Shown piece by piece: positions 43,484 to 51,850 of a stretch of 64,000 nucleotides of DNA; position 1 is the first letter of the stretch; each line of letters begins with the position of its first letter. The stretch is from Novosphingobium sp. PhB165. GTDB lineage: Bacteria; Pseudomonadota; Alphaproteobacteria; Sphingomonadales; Sphingomonadaceae. The notes under the pieces are model-generated. The model made no database searches, was not told the origin of the DNA, and saw nothing but the letters and a program-made list of their open reading frames with translations. The stretch lies in assembly GCF_004341845.1 (NCBI RefSeq), contig NZ_SLVB01000003.1:186001-250000 (forward strand), written 5' to 3'. The translations under genes and the position numbers were made by a program.

Positions 43484-44194
43484 TCAGACCGCAATCGCCC
43501 GCAGACAGAACGACCAGATCGCCTCGGCCAGCGCCTCACGCTCGCTGCGGTTGGGCGCGTGGCCTTCCTCCTCCAGCAAGAGCGTATGCACCGTCGTCGA
43601 GACGAGGTTGTAGATCAGCCGCGCCTGAAGCTGCGGGTCGGCCTTGCGAAACACGCCCGCCTCCATGCCGTCAGCGATGTGCCCGGCCACGAGGTCCAGC
43701 AACGGCTCCAGCGCCGCCTTGAGTTCGGCCGGGCGCTGCTGGGCAAGACGCAAGTGTTCGCGGCTGAGCGCCGCGCTGCGCAGATGCGCGCCGCCGACAA
43801 GCGTCTGGTCCGCCGCCATCTGGCCCGGCAGTCCGCCTGCCAATTGCGCCTGACCAACCACAAGCCCGCGCACGATCGTTCCCAGCGCCTCGGCCGGATC
43901 GCCGGCACCAGCGGCCATTTCGCGGAACTGGTAAGCCGCCAGCCGCAGCGTCGTGTCGAACACTGCCAGCACCAGATCGTCCTTGCCCTGAAAGCGTTCG
44001 TAGAAAGCGCGGCGCGCAAGGCCCGTGCGCGCGAGCACCGCACGGATAGTGAGCCCTTCCAGCCCTGCCTCGTCCAGCAACTGGTGCGCCGCGGCAATCA
44101 ACCGGCGGCTTCGGTCCTCTTCCGCGTCCGCAATCGGCAAGGGCGCGATGGCCAAAGGCAGGATCGGGCTGGGGTTCGTGCTCGCCATCGCCAT
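43484..44194 (-). CDS. TetR family transcriptional regulator
   Basis: 236 residues (an ATG two codons in could be used instead). The HTH region reads RLIAAAHQLLDEAGLEGLT, then IRAVLARTGLARRAFYERF; the ligand domain is all helical. It diverges from the ferredoxin-P450 pair, and the gap between them contains a perfect GAGAAC-AGC-GTTCTC palindrome. It is therefore the likely local repressor of the P450 operon. Confidence 0.88.
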   Translation of the reverse strand: MAMASTNPSPILPLAIAPLPIADAEEDRSRRLIAAAHQLLDEAGLEGLTIRAVLARTGLARRAFYERFQGKDDLVLAVFDTTLRLAAYQFREMAAGAGDPAEALGTIVRGLVVGQAQLAGGLPGQMAADQTLVGGAHLRSAALSREHLRLAQQRPAELKAALEPLLDLVAGHIADGMEAGVFRKADPQLQARLIYNLVSTTVHTLLLEEEGHAPNRSEREALAEAIWSFCLRAIAV

Positions 44195-44298
44195 GGGGTA
44201 TCCGCTCTCGCCCGCCCGGTCCAGCCCGTCGGAAAGGACCGGGCGGGCAGGCTGCGCCGCCGAGATTGACTCGCGCCTGTGCTTCGCGCTAAATAGAC

Positions 44299-44313
44299 GA
44301 GAACAGCGTTCTC
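44299..44313. promoter_or_regulatory. Palindrome GAGAAC-N3-GTTCTC, putative operator of the TetR/P450 locus
   Basis: Six perfect base pairs on each side of a 3-bp centre, 37 bp upstream of the ferredoxin start and about 105 bp upstream of the tetR start. The size and place suit a TetR dimer. Confidence 0.55.
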
Positions 44314-44349
44314 AAGCAACGCGAAAGAGACGGGATTCAGGAGAGCCAG

Positions 44350-44676
44350 ATGCCCAAGGTGACTTATGTCGACCATACCGGTCATGCGACGACGGTAGAG
44401 GTCGAAACCGGCGAAAACGTCATGCGCGGCGCGCTCTACAACGGGATCGACGGGATCACCGGCGAATGCGGCGGCGGCCTCTCCTGCGCCACCTGCCACT
44501 GCTATGTCGATGCGGACTGGACCGACACGGTGGGCGGCCCGTCTTCGCAGGCGGAAGAAGAACTGCTCGAATCCGCGGCGGATGAAGTGAAGCCTTCCAG
44601 CCGCCTCTCCTGCCAGATGGTGATGACGGACGCGCTGGACGGGCTGGTCGTCCATCTGCCCGAGCATCAGTTCTAA
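44350..44676 (+). CDS. 2Fe-2S ferredoxin (putidaredoxin type)
   Basis: 108 residues. The cluster ligands are in GECGGGLSCATCHCYV (C-x5-C-x2-C) with the fourth cysteine in LSCQMV, the adrenodoxin/putidaredoxin pattern. It passes single electrons to the P450 encoded 23 bp downstream. The gene has GGAGAG before its ATG. The ferredoxin reductase that must reduce it is not in the window. Confidence 0.94.
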   Translation: MPKVTYVDHTGHATTVEVETGENVMRGALYNGIDGITGECGGGLSCATCHCYVDADWTDTVGGPSSQAEEELLESAADEVKPSSRLSCQMVMTDALDGLVVHLPEHQF

Positions 44677-44699
44677 GCCGCGCGAAAGGGAGAGAAACG

Positions 44700-45959
44700 A
44701 TGCCGATCGACGCCGCCAACCCCGTTCCGCCCACTTTCCCGCGCCATGTCGGGATGGATCAGGTGCCTGACCACGTTCCGGCGGATCTGATCCGCCAGGT
44801 GGGCCTGACCTTCGGGCCCGAATTCCTTGCCTCGCCGCACGATTTCATGGCCGCGCTGCACGACAAGCAGCCGCCGATCTATTACGACGTCAGCCCGATG
44901 GGGAACATGTGGCACTTCACCCGCCACGAGGATGCCCTGTTCGGCCTGCGCCATCCCGAGATCTTCTCGAACGAAGGCGCCACGCCGTTCCCGCGCGATC
45001 CTAGCGACTACTTCTACTTTATCCCGATCGAAATCGATCCGCCGCACCACCGCAAGTATCGCAACATCGTCGATCCGGTGTTCAGCCCGCAGGGCGTGCT
45101 CAAGCTGGAAGGCCTGATCCGCAAGCGCGCCAACGATCTGATCGACGAGATCGAAGCCAAGGTCGCCGCCGGTGGCTCCTGCGAATTCACCGAGGATTTC
45201 GGCCGCCCGCTGCCCGTCGCGGTGTTCCTGGACATCATGGGTCTGCCGCAGGACATGCGCGATACTTTCGTGTCCTGGGCGATGGAACTGCTGCACTCGA
45301 ACGACCGCGCCATCATGGGCGGGGCGATGCAGAAGATCACCGCCTATCTGAAGGAAGCCATTGCCGAGAAGCAGGCCAATCCCGATGACGGCGTGGTCAG
45401 CCGGATCGCCCATGCCCAGGTGGACGGCGCGCTGATGTCCGAGAAGGAGATCTTCGGTTTCGTCTGCTTCCTGTTCATCGCCGGGCTCGACACCGTGTTC
45501 GCCACGCTCAACAACATCTGGGCATGGCTGGCGGAGAACCCGGAAAAGCGGCAGGAAATCATCGACCGTCCGCAGGACATCGACAAGATCGTCGAGGAAC
45601 TGCTGCGCCGCTGGTCGGTCACTTTCTCGGGCCGCGTGCTCGACAAGGACCACGAAATGCGCGGCGTGCAGCTCAAGAAGGGCGACCGCGTCACCTTCAT
45701 CCTGCCCGCCTGCAACTTCGACCCCGAAGTCTTCCCCGATCCGCTGACCGTGGACTTCGACCGTCCGCGCAAGACCATTCTGGCCTTCACCGTGGGCGTG
45801 CACAGCTGCATGGGCGGGCACCTCGCCCGTCTGGAAGTGAAGATCGCGTTGCAGGAATGGCTGAAGCGTATTCCGAACTTCGAACTCAAGCCCGGCACCC
45901 GGATCGAGTACCGCCCCGGCGGCGTCATCGGGCCGGAGGAAGTGCCACTGGTCTGGTAA
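44700..45959 (+). CDS. Cytochrome P450 (class I, soluble)
   Basis: 419 residues. The I-helix reads FLFIAGLDTVFAT with the acid-threonine pair, the K-helix ExxR is in EELLRRW, and the heme loop is FTVGVHSCMGGHLAR with the axial Cys at about residue 370. It is soluble, with no membrane anchor, as usual in bacteria. The substrate is unknown. It pairs with the ferredoxin immediately upstream. Confidence 0.95.
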   Translation: MPIDAANPVPPTFPRHVGMDQVPDHVPADLIRQVGLTFGPEFLASPHDFMAALHDKQPPIYYDVSPMGNMWHFTRHEDALFGLRHPEIFSNEGATPFPRDPSDYFYFIPIEIDPPHHRKYRNIVDPVFSPQGVLKLEGLIRKRANDLIDEIEAKVAAGGSCEFTEDFGRPLPVAVFLDIMGLPQDMRDTFVSWAMELLHSNDRAIMGGAMQKITAYLKEAIAEKQANPDDGVVSRIAHAQVDGALMSEKEIFGFVCFLFIAGLDTVFATLNNIWAWLAENPEKRQEIIDRPQDIDKIVEELLRRWSVTFSGRVLDKDHEMRGVQLKKGDRVTFILPACNFDPEVFPDPLTVDFDRPRKTILAFTVGVHSCMGGHLARLEVKIALQEWLKRIPNFELKPGTRIEYRPGGVIGPEEVPLVW

Positions 45960-45994
45960 GCGCGGGTCAAATCCTGCGGGATGAGAGATAACAC

Positions 45995-46028
45995 GGGGGC
46001 CGGGTGGGATCATCCGGCCCCCGTTCCG
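45995..46028 (+). terminator. Terminator after the P450 gene
   Basis: A 9-bp perfect stem of G/C pairs (45995-46003 with 46014-46022), a 10-nt loop and GTTCCGTT tail, 36 bp after the stop codon. Confidence 0.7.
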
Positions 46029-46086
46029 TTCAGGGCTCCGGCAATTGCAGCCTTGACGGGAGCGGGCGCGGAATGCGGGCTTGATC

Positions 46087-46286
46087 CGCTCATCCTAGCC
46101 TATCGAAGGATGGCGACCTCGCACCGTACCTCAGGGGCTTCGACAAGCTCAGCCTCAGCGGGTGGAGAGAGACGAGCGCAGTGGGAATGCAGGTCCGGTG
46201 CACCTCCCTCCGCTCATCCTGAGCTTGTCGAAGGATGGCAGCCTCGCACCGCGCCTCAGGAGGCCCCCATAAGCTCAGCCTGAGCG
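46087..46286. repeat. Tandem duplication of a paired REP element
   Basis: Two copies of a roughly 75-bp unit (46087-46161 and 46210-46286). Each starts with CGCTCATCCT...TCGAAGGATGGC, passes through CTCGCACCG and CTCAGG, and ends with AAGCTCAGCCT. The arms match the REP pair around 32320 and 32510. Confidence 0.75.
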
Positions 46287-47037
46287 AAATCTTGGCCCGC
46301 TACGAGAGCATCAGGAGATGGGGCGGCGGCGCAGGCCGATGGCTGCTCACCTGCGCCGCCGGGGCCAATCCGCACGCCCCCGGCGCGGTTGCCCTGCCCC
46401 CTCCGGTCCACCGAGACCTGCGCGACCACGAAGGACCCTGCGGTGGAACTGATCATGGAATTGGCCAAAACGATAATCCGCTCCGGAATTACAGATCCGC
46501 GTACCATCGGCTGAATTTCCAGGAATCATCGCAGGATGCTCCTTTGAAGTCAGAATGGAGGATCGCACCGGGTGCCTGCACTGGAAAGGCGGGATAGGTC
46601 CGAAACGGTGAGACCCGCCCCCTTCCCAACGGGTGCGCTCCATCATGCTGCACAAAGGACACGCATCGAACGCGAAGCGTCCTTCCGCAAATTCGGACTT
46701 TGCCAAAGCGAAAAAATGTTCCAAGGTGCAAGGCGAAGGGCCGTTCTCGGCCTTGGCGGCGTTGGGAGAGAGCGCGCCGAGGGGAGCTTAAACCTCCTCC
46801 GGCGCGCCGAATCTTCGCAATTGCAGCATGAACTTGATACCTCGAATCGGCGCCCCTGTCCTGCGAAAAAGCAGACAGGGGCGCAGTTCGTTCAGGCCTG
46901 CAACACGGCTCTTCGCCCCAATCTTTGCGCAGTCGCAGCATAAATCGTATCATCTTGAAGCGTAAGCGAAAGGCGCAGGTGATTCGCGGAAGAATCCCTT
47001 CTCGAACATCGGCGCCCCGGCCCATCGGACTGGACAG

Positions 47038-48639
47038 ATGCCCGATATCGAGTGCGACGTCCTCATTGTCGGCAGTGGAATCGGCGGCCTCACCGCCGCC
47101 ATAGCCGCGCGCATGGCCGGTCTGGACACGCTGGTTATCGAGCAGGACCTGCTCATCGGCGGCCCCTCCTCGCTGTCGAGCGGGATGCTCTGGATGCCCA
47201 ATAGCCAGTTGATGATACGCGACAAAGTGCACGATTCGCGCAGCGCCGCATTGGACTATCTCGCCAACTTCGTGGCCGAGGGCGATCGCTCCTCCACGCC
47301 TGAGCGCCGCGCCGCTTTCGTCGATGGCGTGGCACCGCTGGTGGCGCTCTACGATTCGCGCGGCATTCCGCTGCACCGCTGCGAGGGGTATCCGGACCAT
47401 TACGACACCCTCCCCGGCGGCCATGCCGAGGGACGCGCCGTGGAAACCTCGGTGATCGACGCGGAGCGGCTCGGCACCTGGCGGCGCAGGATCCGGCCGC
47501 AGAGCCTGCCGATTCCCGCCCGCGCCTCGGAGCTTGCCCGTCTCAGCCGCGCCACGACGTGGGAGGGCCGCCTGGGCTCGGCCCGCCTGCGCTGGCGGCG
47601 CCTTGCCGGACGGGTCCGCGCGCAGGAACTGTTCACGGCAGGCGCCGCGCTTCAGGCCCGCCTCTTGCTCAGCGCGCTGGAACTGGGGGCCGAGATCCGA
47701 ACCCGCGCGGCGCTGATGGCGCTTGAAAGCGAGCGCGGCCGCGTCACCGGCGCCATGATCGACTGCGAAAGCTGGCACCGGCGGGTGCGGGCGCGCCACG
47801 GCGTGGTCATCGCCAGCGGCCGCGTCGCGCCGAACGCAACGCAGCCCACTCCCGGCGAGGGGGCCGGCGATGCGGTGGCGGCGATGGAGGGACTCGGCGC
47901 GGGAACCGCGTGGATGAGCGACGCCTGGCGCTTCGTGCGCCCGGCGTCCGAGCATGTCACACCGGCATTGATCGTGCTGCCGGGGCTTGCCAAGCCGCAC
48001 CTCGTGATCGTTGACGCAGCGGGGGGCCGCTTCGTCAACGAGGCGGCGCCGCCGATGGAGGTGGGCCGCGCCGTTCTTGCCCGGGAAAGCCTGGCGAGCG
48101 GCATCCCGGCGGCATGGGCAGTGCTCGATGCCCGCCACCGCGTGCACTACCGCTTCGGCCCGCTGCCGCCCGGCCCCGTCCCGCGCCAGCAGTTGCAGAA
48201 CGGCACGGTGGTAAGAGCCGCCTCGCTCGACGCGCTCGCCCATGCGTGCGGGATCGATCCGGCCGGTCTGGAGGCAACGGTCACGCGCTGGAACGCGCTG
48301 GCCGCACGCGGCGAGGACTCCGATTTTGCCAAGGGCGTCTCGGCCTACAACCGCTATTACGGCGACCCGCGCCATCAGCCCAATCCCTGCATGGGGTCGA
48401 TCTCGCGCGCGCCGTTCTTCGCCATTCCGCTGCGCTCCGAAAGCCTTGGCACCTGCGGCGGTGTGCTGGTCGATGCCCATGCCCGCGTGCTGCGCGATGA
48501 CGGGCGGCCGATTACCGGGCTCTACGCCATCGGCGGCTGCACCGCGCCGCTTTCCGGCCCCAACGACATTGCCCCCGGTTTCGCGGCAGGCGTCGGCGCG
48601 GTCTTCGGGATGATTGCCGTGCGCCATATGGTCGGATAG
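47038..48639 (+). CDS. FAD-dependent oxidoreductase, 3-ketosteroid dehydrogenase-like
   Basis: 533 residues of the FAD_binding_2 family. The Rossmann motif is VGSGIGGLTAAIAARMAG with the acidic VIEQ; GGPSSLSSGMLWMP is the KstD-like flavin loop; the C-terminal FAD part reads LRSESLGTCGGVLVDAHARV, then GLYAIGGCTAPLSGPNDI. KstD introduces the 1(2) double bond in 3-ketosteroids; relatives act on other 3-oxo acyl or ring compounds. The P450-ferredoxin pair 1 kb upstream would fit steroid or terpenoid metabolism, but the gap argues against one operon. Confidence 0.85.
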   Translation: MPDIECDVLIVGSGIGGLTAAIAARMAGLDTLVIEQDLLIGGPSSLSSGMLWMPNSQLMIRDKVHDSRSAALDYLANFVAEGDRSSTPERRAAFVDGVAPLVALYDSRGIPLHRCEGYPDHYDTLPGGHAEGRAVETSVIDAERLGTWRRRIRPQSLPIPARASELARLSRATTWEGRLGSARLRWRRLAGRVRAQELFTAGAALQARLLLSALELGAEIRTRAALMALESERGRVTGAMIDCESWHRRVRARHGVVIASGRVAPNATQPTPGEGAGDAVAAMEGLGAGTAWMSDAWRFVRPASEHVTPALIVLPGLAKPHLVIVDAAGGRFVNEAAPPMEVGRAVLARESLASGIPAAWAVLDARHRVHYRFGPLPPGPVPRQQLQNGTVVRAASLDALAHACGIDPAGLEATVTRWNALAARGEDSDFAKGVSAYNRYYGDPRHQPNPCMGSISRAPFFAIPLRSESLGTCGGVLVDAHARVLRDDGRPITGLYAIGGCTAPLSGPNDIAPGFAAGVGAVFGMIAVRHMVG

Positions 48640-48672
48640 GCGGGCGGCTCCATCCTCCTTGGCAGGTTCCTC

Positions 48673-50010
48673 TTGCTCCGCTTCTCCCGCCCCGACACCG
48701 CACAGGCGCGTCTGCTCTGGTCCATCGCCCTGCCCGCGATGCTGACCAATCTGGCGACCGCGCTGTTCGGGCTGGCGGACATGTGGGCGATCGGCAGGCT
48801 GGGCGACGCTCCGGCGCAGGGCGCGGTGGAACTGGGCGCCAAGTTCATGATGGCGCTGCTCAACGTCTTCAACTTCCTGCGCACCAGCACCGTGGCGCTC
48901 ACCGCGCAAGGCTCCGGACGCGGTGACGCTCAGGCGCAGGCGGCCACGCTGGCACGCGCCATGGCAGTGGCGCTGGGGATCGGCACATTGCTGATCGCCG
49001 CGATGCCGCTGGCGATCCCGCTCGGTCTGGACCTGCTGGATGCCAAGGCGGCGGTGCGCGAGAGCGCGCAGCATTACATCGCCATCCGCTATTGGGCGGC
49101 GCCGTTGTGGCTGGGCAATTGCGTGCTGGTGGGATGGCTGATCGGCCAGCGACTGGTGCGCCATGTGCTGGTGGTGGAAGTGGCGGCCAATGCCGTGCAC
49201 ATCGCGCTGGACCTGTTCCTGGTGCTGGTGGTCCACTGGGGCGTTGCCGGCGTGGCGACGGCGACGTTGACGAGCGAAGCGTTCAAGTTCCTCGTCCTTG
49301 CCGCCATCGTGCTCAACCGCCCTTCGGCGCGCGCCGCCTTCGCCGCGATGCGCCGCCGGGTGACGTGGCGCCGCGCCGATCTGGCCGCGCTGTTCGCCCT
49401 CAACCGGGACCTGTTCCTGCGCACGCTGCTGCTGACGGCGGTGCTGCTGCTGTTCGCCCGCACCGGCGCGCAAGGCGGGCCGGTGACGCTGGCGGCCAAC
49501 GGCATCCTGTTCCAGCTGTTCATGCTGGCCACGCTGATCCTCGACGGGTTCGAAAGCGCCGCGCAAGTGCTCTGCGGAGAGGCGCTTGGCGCGGGCGAGC
49601 GATCCCGCTTCAACGCCGCCGTACGCGCCGCGCTGCTCTGGGGCGGGGTGACGGCGCTGGTGCTGACGCTGGGCTATGTGTTTGCCGGAGAGGCGCTGGC
49701 CGCACGCTTCAGCACCGACCCGGCGGTGATCGCCCGCGCCGCGCAATTCGTGCCATGGGTCATGGTGCTGCCCATCGCCGGCTACGCGTCCTACGTGCTG
49801 GACGGCGTCTTCGTCGGCGCGGGATGGACGCGGGCTATGCTGGGGACGATGGCGGTCTCCATGGCGATCTACGGCGCGCTGATCTGGCTGCTCCACCCGC
49901 TGGGCAATGCGGGATTGTGGACCGCCTTCACGCTGTTCTTCGTCGCCCGCGCGGGTAGCCAATTGGCCGTGCTGCCGCGCAAGGTACGGGCCAGCTTCAG
50001 CGTTTCCTGA
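48673..50010 (+). CDS. MATE family efflux transporter (DinF-like)
   Basis: 445 residues, 12 helices. SIALPAMLTNLATALFGLAD is the typical helix-1 start and DMWAIGRLG the following loop. It exports organic cations or drugs against Na+ or H+. The start is a TTG at 48673 because family similarity begins at RFSRPDTAQARL; the next ATG would remove half of helix 1. It lies 33 bp after the flavoprotein gene, so the two may be co-transcribed. Its 3' end overlaps the convergent DUF938 gene by 14 bp. Confidence 0.88.
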   Translation: MLRFSRPDTAQARLLWSIALPAMLTNLATALFGLADMWAIGRLGDAPAQGAVELGAKFMMALLNVFNFLRTSTVALTAQGSGRGDAQAQAATLARAMAVALGIGTLLIAAMPLAIPLGLDLLDAKAAVRESAQHYIAIRYWAAPLWLGNCVLVGWLIGQRLVRHVLVVEVAANAVHIALDLFLVLVVHWGVAGVATATLTSEAFKFLVLAAIVLNRPSARAAFAAMRRRVTWRRADLAALFALNRDLFLRTLLLTAVLLLFARTGAQGGPVTLAANGILFQLFMLATLILDGFESAAQVLCGEALGAGERSRFNAAVRAALLWGGVTALVLTLGYVFAGEALAARFSTDPAVIARAAQFVPWVMVLPIAGYASYVLDGVFVGAGWTRAMLGTMAVSMAIYGALIWLLHPLGNAGLWTAFTLFFVARAGSQLAVLPRKVRASFSVS

Positions 50011-50599
50011 AAACGACCGTAAGGTTGTTGGCCGGCATCTCGATCACGCGTTCGAGAGCAAATCCACGCGCGTCGGCCTGCCGCGCGACCTCGTCCAGCA
50101 GGCGCAGACCCCACGCCGGATTGCGGCGCTTCAGATCCTCGTCGAAAGCGGCATTGCTCGGCTCAATCGCATGGCCTTCGCGGCGGTAAGGGCCGTAGAG
50201 CACCAGCGGTTCACCCGTGGTCAACAGCCGCCCCGCTGCCGCCATCAGACCCTCGGTCGCCGCCCAGGGGCTGATATGGATCATGTTGATGCAGACCAGC
50301 GCATCGGCATGCGAAACCGGCCATTCCGCGGCAGCCGCGTCGATTTCCAGCGGAGCGAGCAGGTTCGGCACGCTCTCCGCCTCCCGCCACGCCTCGATCG
50401 AAGCGCGCGCCTCTGCATCCGGATCGCTGGGCTGCCAATCGAGATGGGGCAAGCCGCGCGCGAAGTGAATGGCGTGTTCGCCGGTGCCGCTGGCCACTTC
50501 CAGCACCGTGCCCGATGCCGGCAGGACATCGCGCAGCACGTCTAGGATGGGATCGCGATTGCGGGCGACGGCGGGTGCGGTGCGGCGAAGATCGGACAT
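49997..50599 (-). CDS. DUF938 family SAM-dependent methyltransferase-like protein
   Basis: 200 residues. Motif I VLEVASGTGEHAIHFARG, then LDWQPSDPD and VCINMIHISPW, the pattern of DUF938. FNDxF-type methyltransferase substrates are unknown. It is the last gene on the minus-strand chemotaxis side, 40 bp after the small CheT-like gene, but the family is not known for a chemotaxis role. An in-frame extension to 50656 was rejected as it overlaps the upstream gene. Confidence 0.85.
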   Translation of the reverse strand: MSDLRRTAPAVARNRDPILDVLRDVLPASGTVLEVASGTGEHAIHFARGLPHLDWQPSDPDAEARASIEAWREAESVPNLLAPLEIDAAAAEWPVSHADALVCINMIHISPWAATEGLMAAAGRLLTTGEPLVLYGPYRREGHAIEPSNAAFDEDLKRRNPAWGLRLLDEVARQADARGFALERVIEMPANNLTVVFRKR

Positions 50600-50639
50600 G
50601 GCACGGGCGTAGCTCCGGCCGATCACGCCTGCAAGACGC

Positions 50640-50987
50640 TCACTCCCACAGGCCAAGCGTGTCCATGTCGTCAGGCTCCGGCGGGTCGAGCGGCACCTCG
50701 CAGAGCATTTCGCTATCGTCCAGAAAACCGCAGAACCGCTGGTGCAGTGCTTCCAGATTGATCCGGCGCATCTCCGCCGCGCTGAACCCGGCGGCGACGA
50801 TGGCAGCCAGCGCGCGCTGCTTCTGGGCGATCAGGTCTATCGCCTGAAGCTCCCGCAGATGGCGCGCGGCAAAGTCCTCATCACGGCAGAGCACTTCGCC
50901 CAGCGCCTCTATCTCCGCGCCCAGTTCCACCAGCACATCGGCCATCGCGACCAACTTCGGGGCCATGAATTTGGAATCGTGGATCAT
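50640..50987 (-). CDS. Small helical chemotaxis-operon protein, candidate CheZ/CheT-like CheY-P phosphatase
   Basis: 115 residues, predicted almost fully helical. LQAIDLIAQKQRAL (residues 48-61) contains D51-x-x-x-Q55, matching the DxxxQ catalytic pair of CheZ (DLTGQ in E. coli). The C-terminus PPEPDDMDTLGLWE resembles the acidic CheY-binding tail of CheZ (DDLLDSLGF). It is the terminal che gene, 4 bp after cheW, the place where CheT, a remote CheZ homologue, ends the Sinorhizobium che operon (from memory). The start at 50987 is set by coupling to the cheW stop; 50969 is possible. Overall identity to known CheZ is not evident by eye. Confidence 0.6.
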   Translation of the reverse strand: MIHDSKFMAPKLVAMADVLVELGAEIEALGEVLCRDEDFAARHLRELQAIDLIAQKQRALAAIVAAGFSAAEMRRINLEALHQRFCGFLDDSEMLCEVPLDPPEPDDMDTLGLWE

Positions 50988-50991
50988 CCGA

Positions 50992-51447
50992 TCACGCTGC
51001 CAGAACCGGCGCATCCGGCGCGCTGAGCGACTGGAGGTCCAGCACCATGACCATGCGGTCCTCTATCGCCACCAGCCCTTCCAGGAACGGGATCACCTCG
51101 TCCCGACCCGCACTGGGCGGGGCTTGCAAGGCTTCGGAATTGAACGCCACGATGTCCGATACGGAATCGACGATCAGCCCCTGCGATTGCGTGTGCGCCG
51201 CATGACCCTCCACCTGGCAGACGATGATCGCGTGGCGCGGCGTCGCCTCGGTCGGCGCCCAGCCCAGCCGCGCGGCAAGGTCGATCACCGGCAGCACGGT
51301 GCCGCGCAAGTTGACCACGCCCGCCACGTAATGCGGCACGCGCGGCATGGGCGTCACCGGGGTCCATGCCCGGATCTCGCGGATCGACATGATGTCCAGC
51401 GCGAAGATCTGGCCGGCGACTTCGAAGGTGATGAGTTCGCGATGCAT
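50992..51447 (-). CDS. cheW: Chemotaxis coupling protein CheW
   Basis: 151 residues. MHRELITFEVAGQIFALDIM, VVNLRGTVLPVIDLAARLG and GLIVDSVSDI are the three conserved CheW blocks. It links receptors to CheA. The start at 51447 has an AAGGAAGG ribosome binding site; the longer frame upstream overlaps cheY and was rejected. It lies 14 bp downstream of cheY. Confidence 0.95.
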   Translation of the reverse strand: MHRELITFEVAGQIFALDIMSIREIRAWTPVTPMPRVPHYVAGVVNLRGTVLPVIDLAARLGWAPTEATPRHAIIVCQVEGHAAHTQSQGLIVDSVSDIVAFNSEALQAPPSAGRDEVIPFLEGLVAIEDRMVMVLDLQSLSAPDAPVLAA

Positions 51448-51461
51448 GGGCGGGCCTTCCT

Positions 51462-51833
51462 TCAGTGGGCGACGCGGCGCACGGCCGCGACCAGCTTGTC
51501 GGTATCGAACGGCTTGACGATCCACCCGGTGGCCCCGGCGGCGCGGGCGCGGGCCTTCTTCTCGTCCGAACTTTCGGTGGTGAGGACAAGGATCGGCCGG
51601 TCGCGATGGCGAGTGCCGCCGCGCACCTGCTCGATCAGGCCGAACCCGTCGAGCCGGGGCATGTTGATGTCGGTGATGACGACATCGACCTCGTTCGCGG
51701 CCAGCCATTCCAGCGCGGACATGCCGTCATCCGCCTGCGCGACATCAAAGCCGTTGGTGGAGAGCGCATGATTGAGCAGCGCACGCATCGATGCGCTGTC
51801 GTCTACGGTAAGGACACGGGTGGTCTTGGACAT
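51462..51833 (-). CDS. cheY: Chemotaxis response regulator CheY
   Basis: 123 residues, a single receiver domain. The acidic pair is VDDSASMRALL (Asp11, Asp12), the phosphoacceptor Asp55 is in VVITDINMPRLDG, the switch Thr is in VLTTESS and the Lys in IVKPF. It carries the signal from CheA to the flagellar motor. Start at 51833. It lies between cheD and cheW. Confidence 0.95.
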   Translation of the reverse strand: MSKTTRVLTVDDSASMRALLNHALSTNGFDVAQADDGMSALEWLAANEVDVVITDINMPRLDGFGLIEQVRGGTRHRDRPILVLTTESSDEKKARARAAGATGWIVKPFDTDKLVAAVRRVAH

Positions 51834-51850
51834 CAGGGGCCTCGTTTCCT

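Larger units (their letters stand above)
45960..47037. other. About 1.1 kb without a convincing gene, rich in repeats
   Basis: It holds the P450 terminator (45995-46022), a duplicated REP block (46087-46286) and then 750 bp in which short overlapping ORFs on both strands have no recognisable family, ribosome binding site or coding bias. A possible coding remnant VELIMELAKTIIRSG (about 46442-46486) is followed by a stop. The long antisense frame that runs through here and the next two genes is a shadow. Confidence 0.6.

Noticed and set aside
46400..46517. Possible gene fragment with VELIMELAKTIIRSG
   Set aside because: Only about 35 residues without start or family; kept as a note in the gap entry rather than called a pseudogene.
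46489..49962. A 3.5-kb open frame on the minus strand through the KstD-like and MATE genes
   Set aside because: Translation is a His/Arg/Gly-rich antisense product without domains; the plus-strand genes have clear families. High GC leaves antisense frames open.
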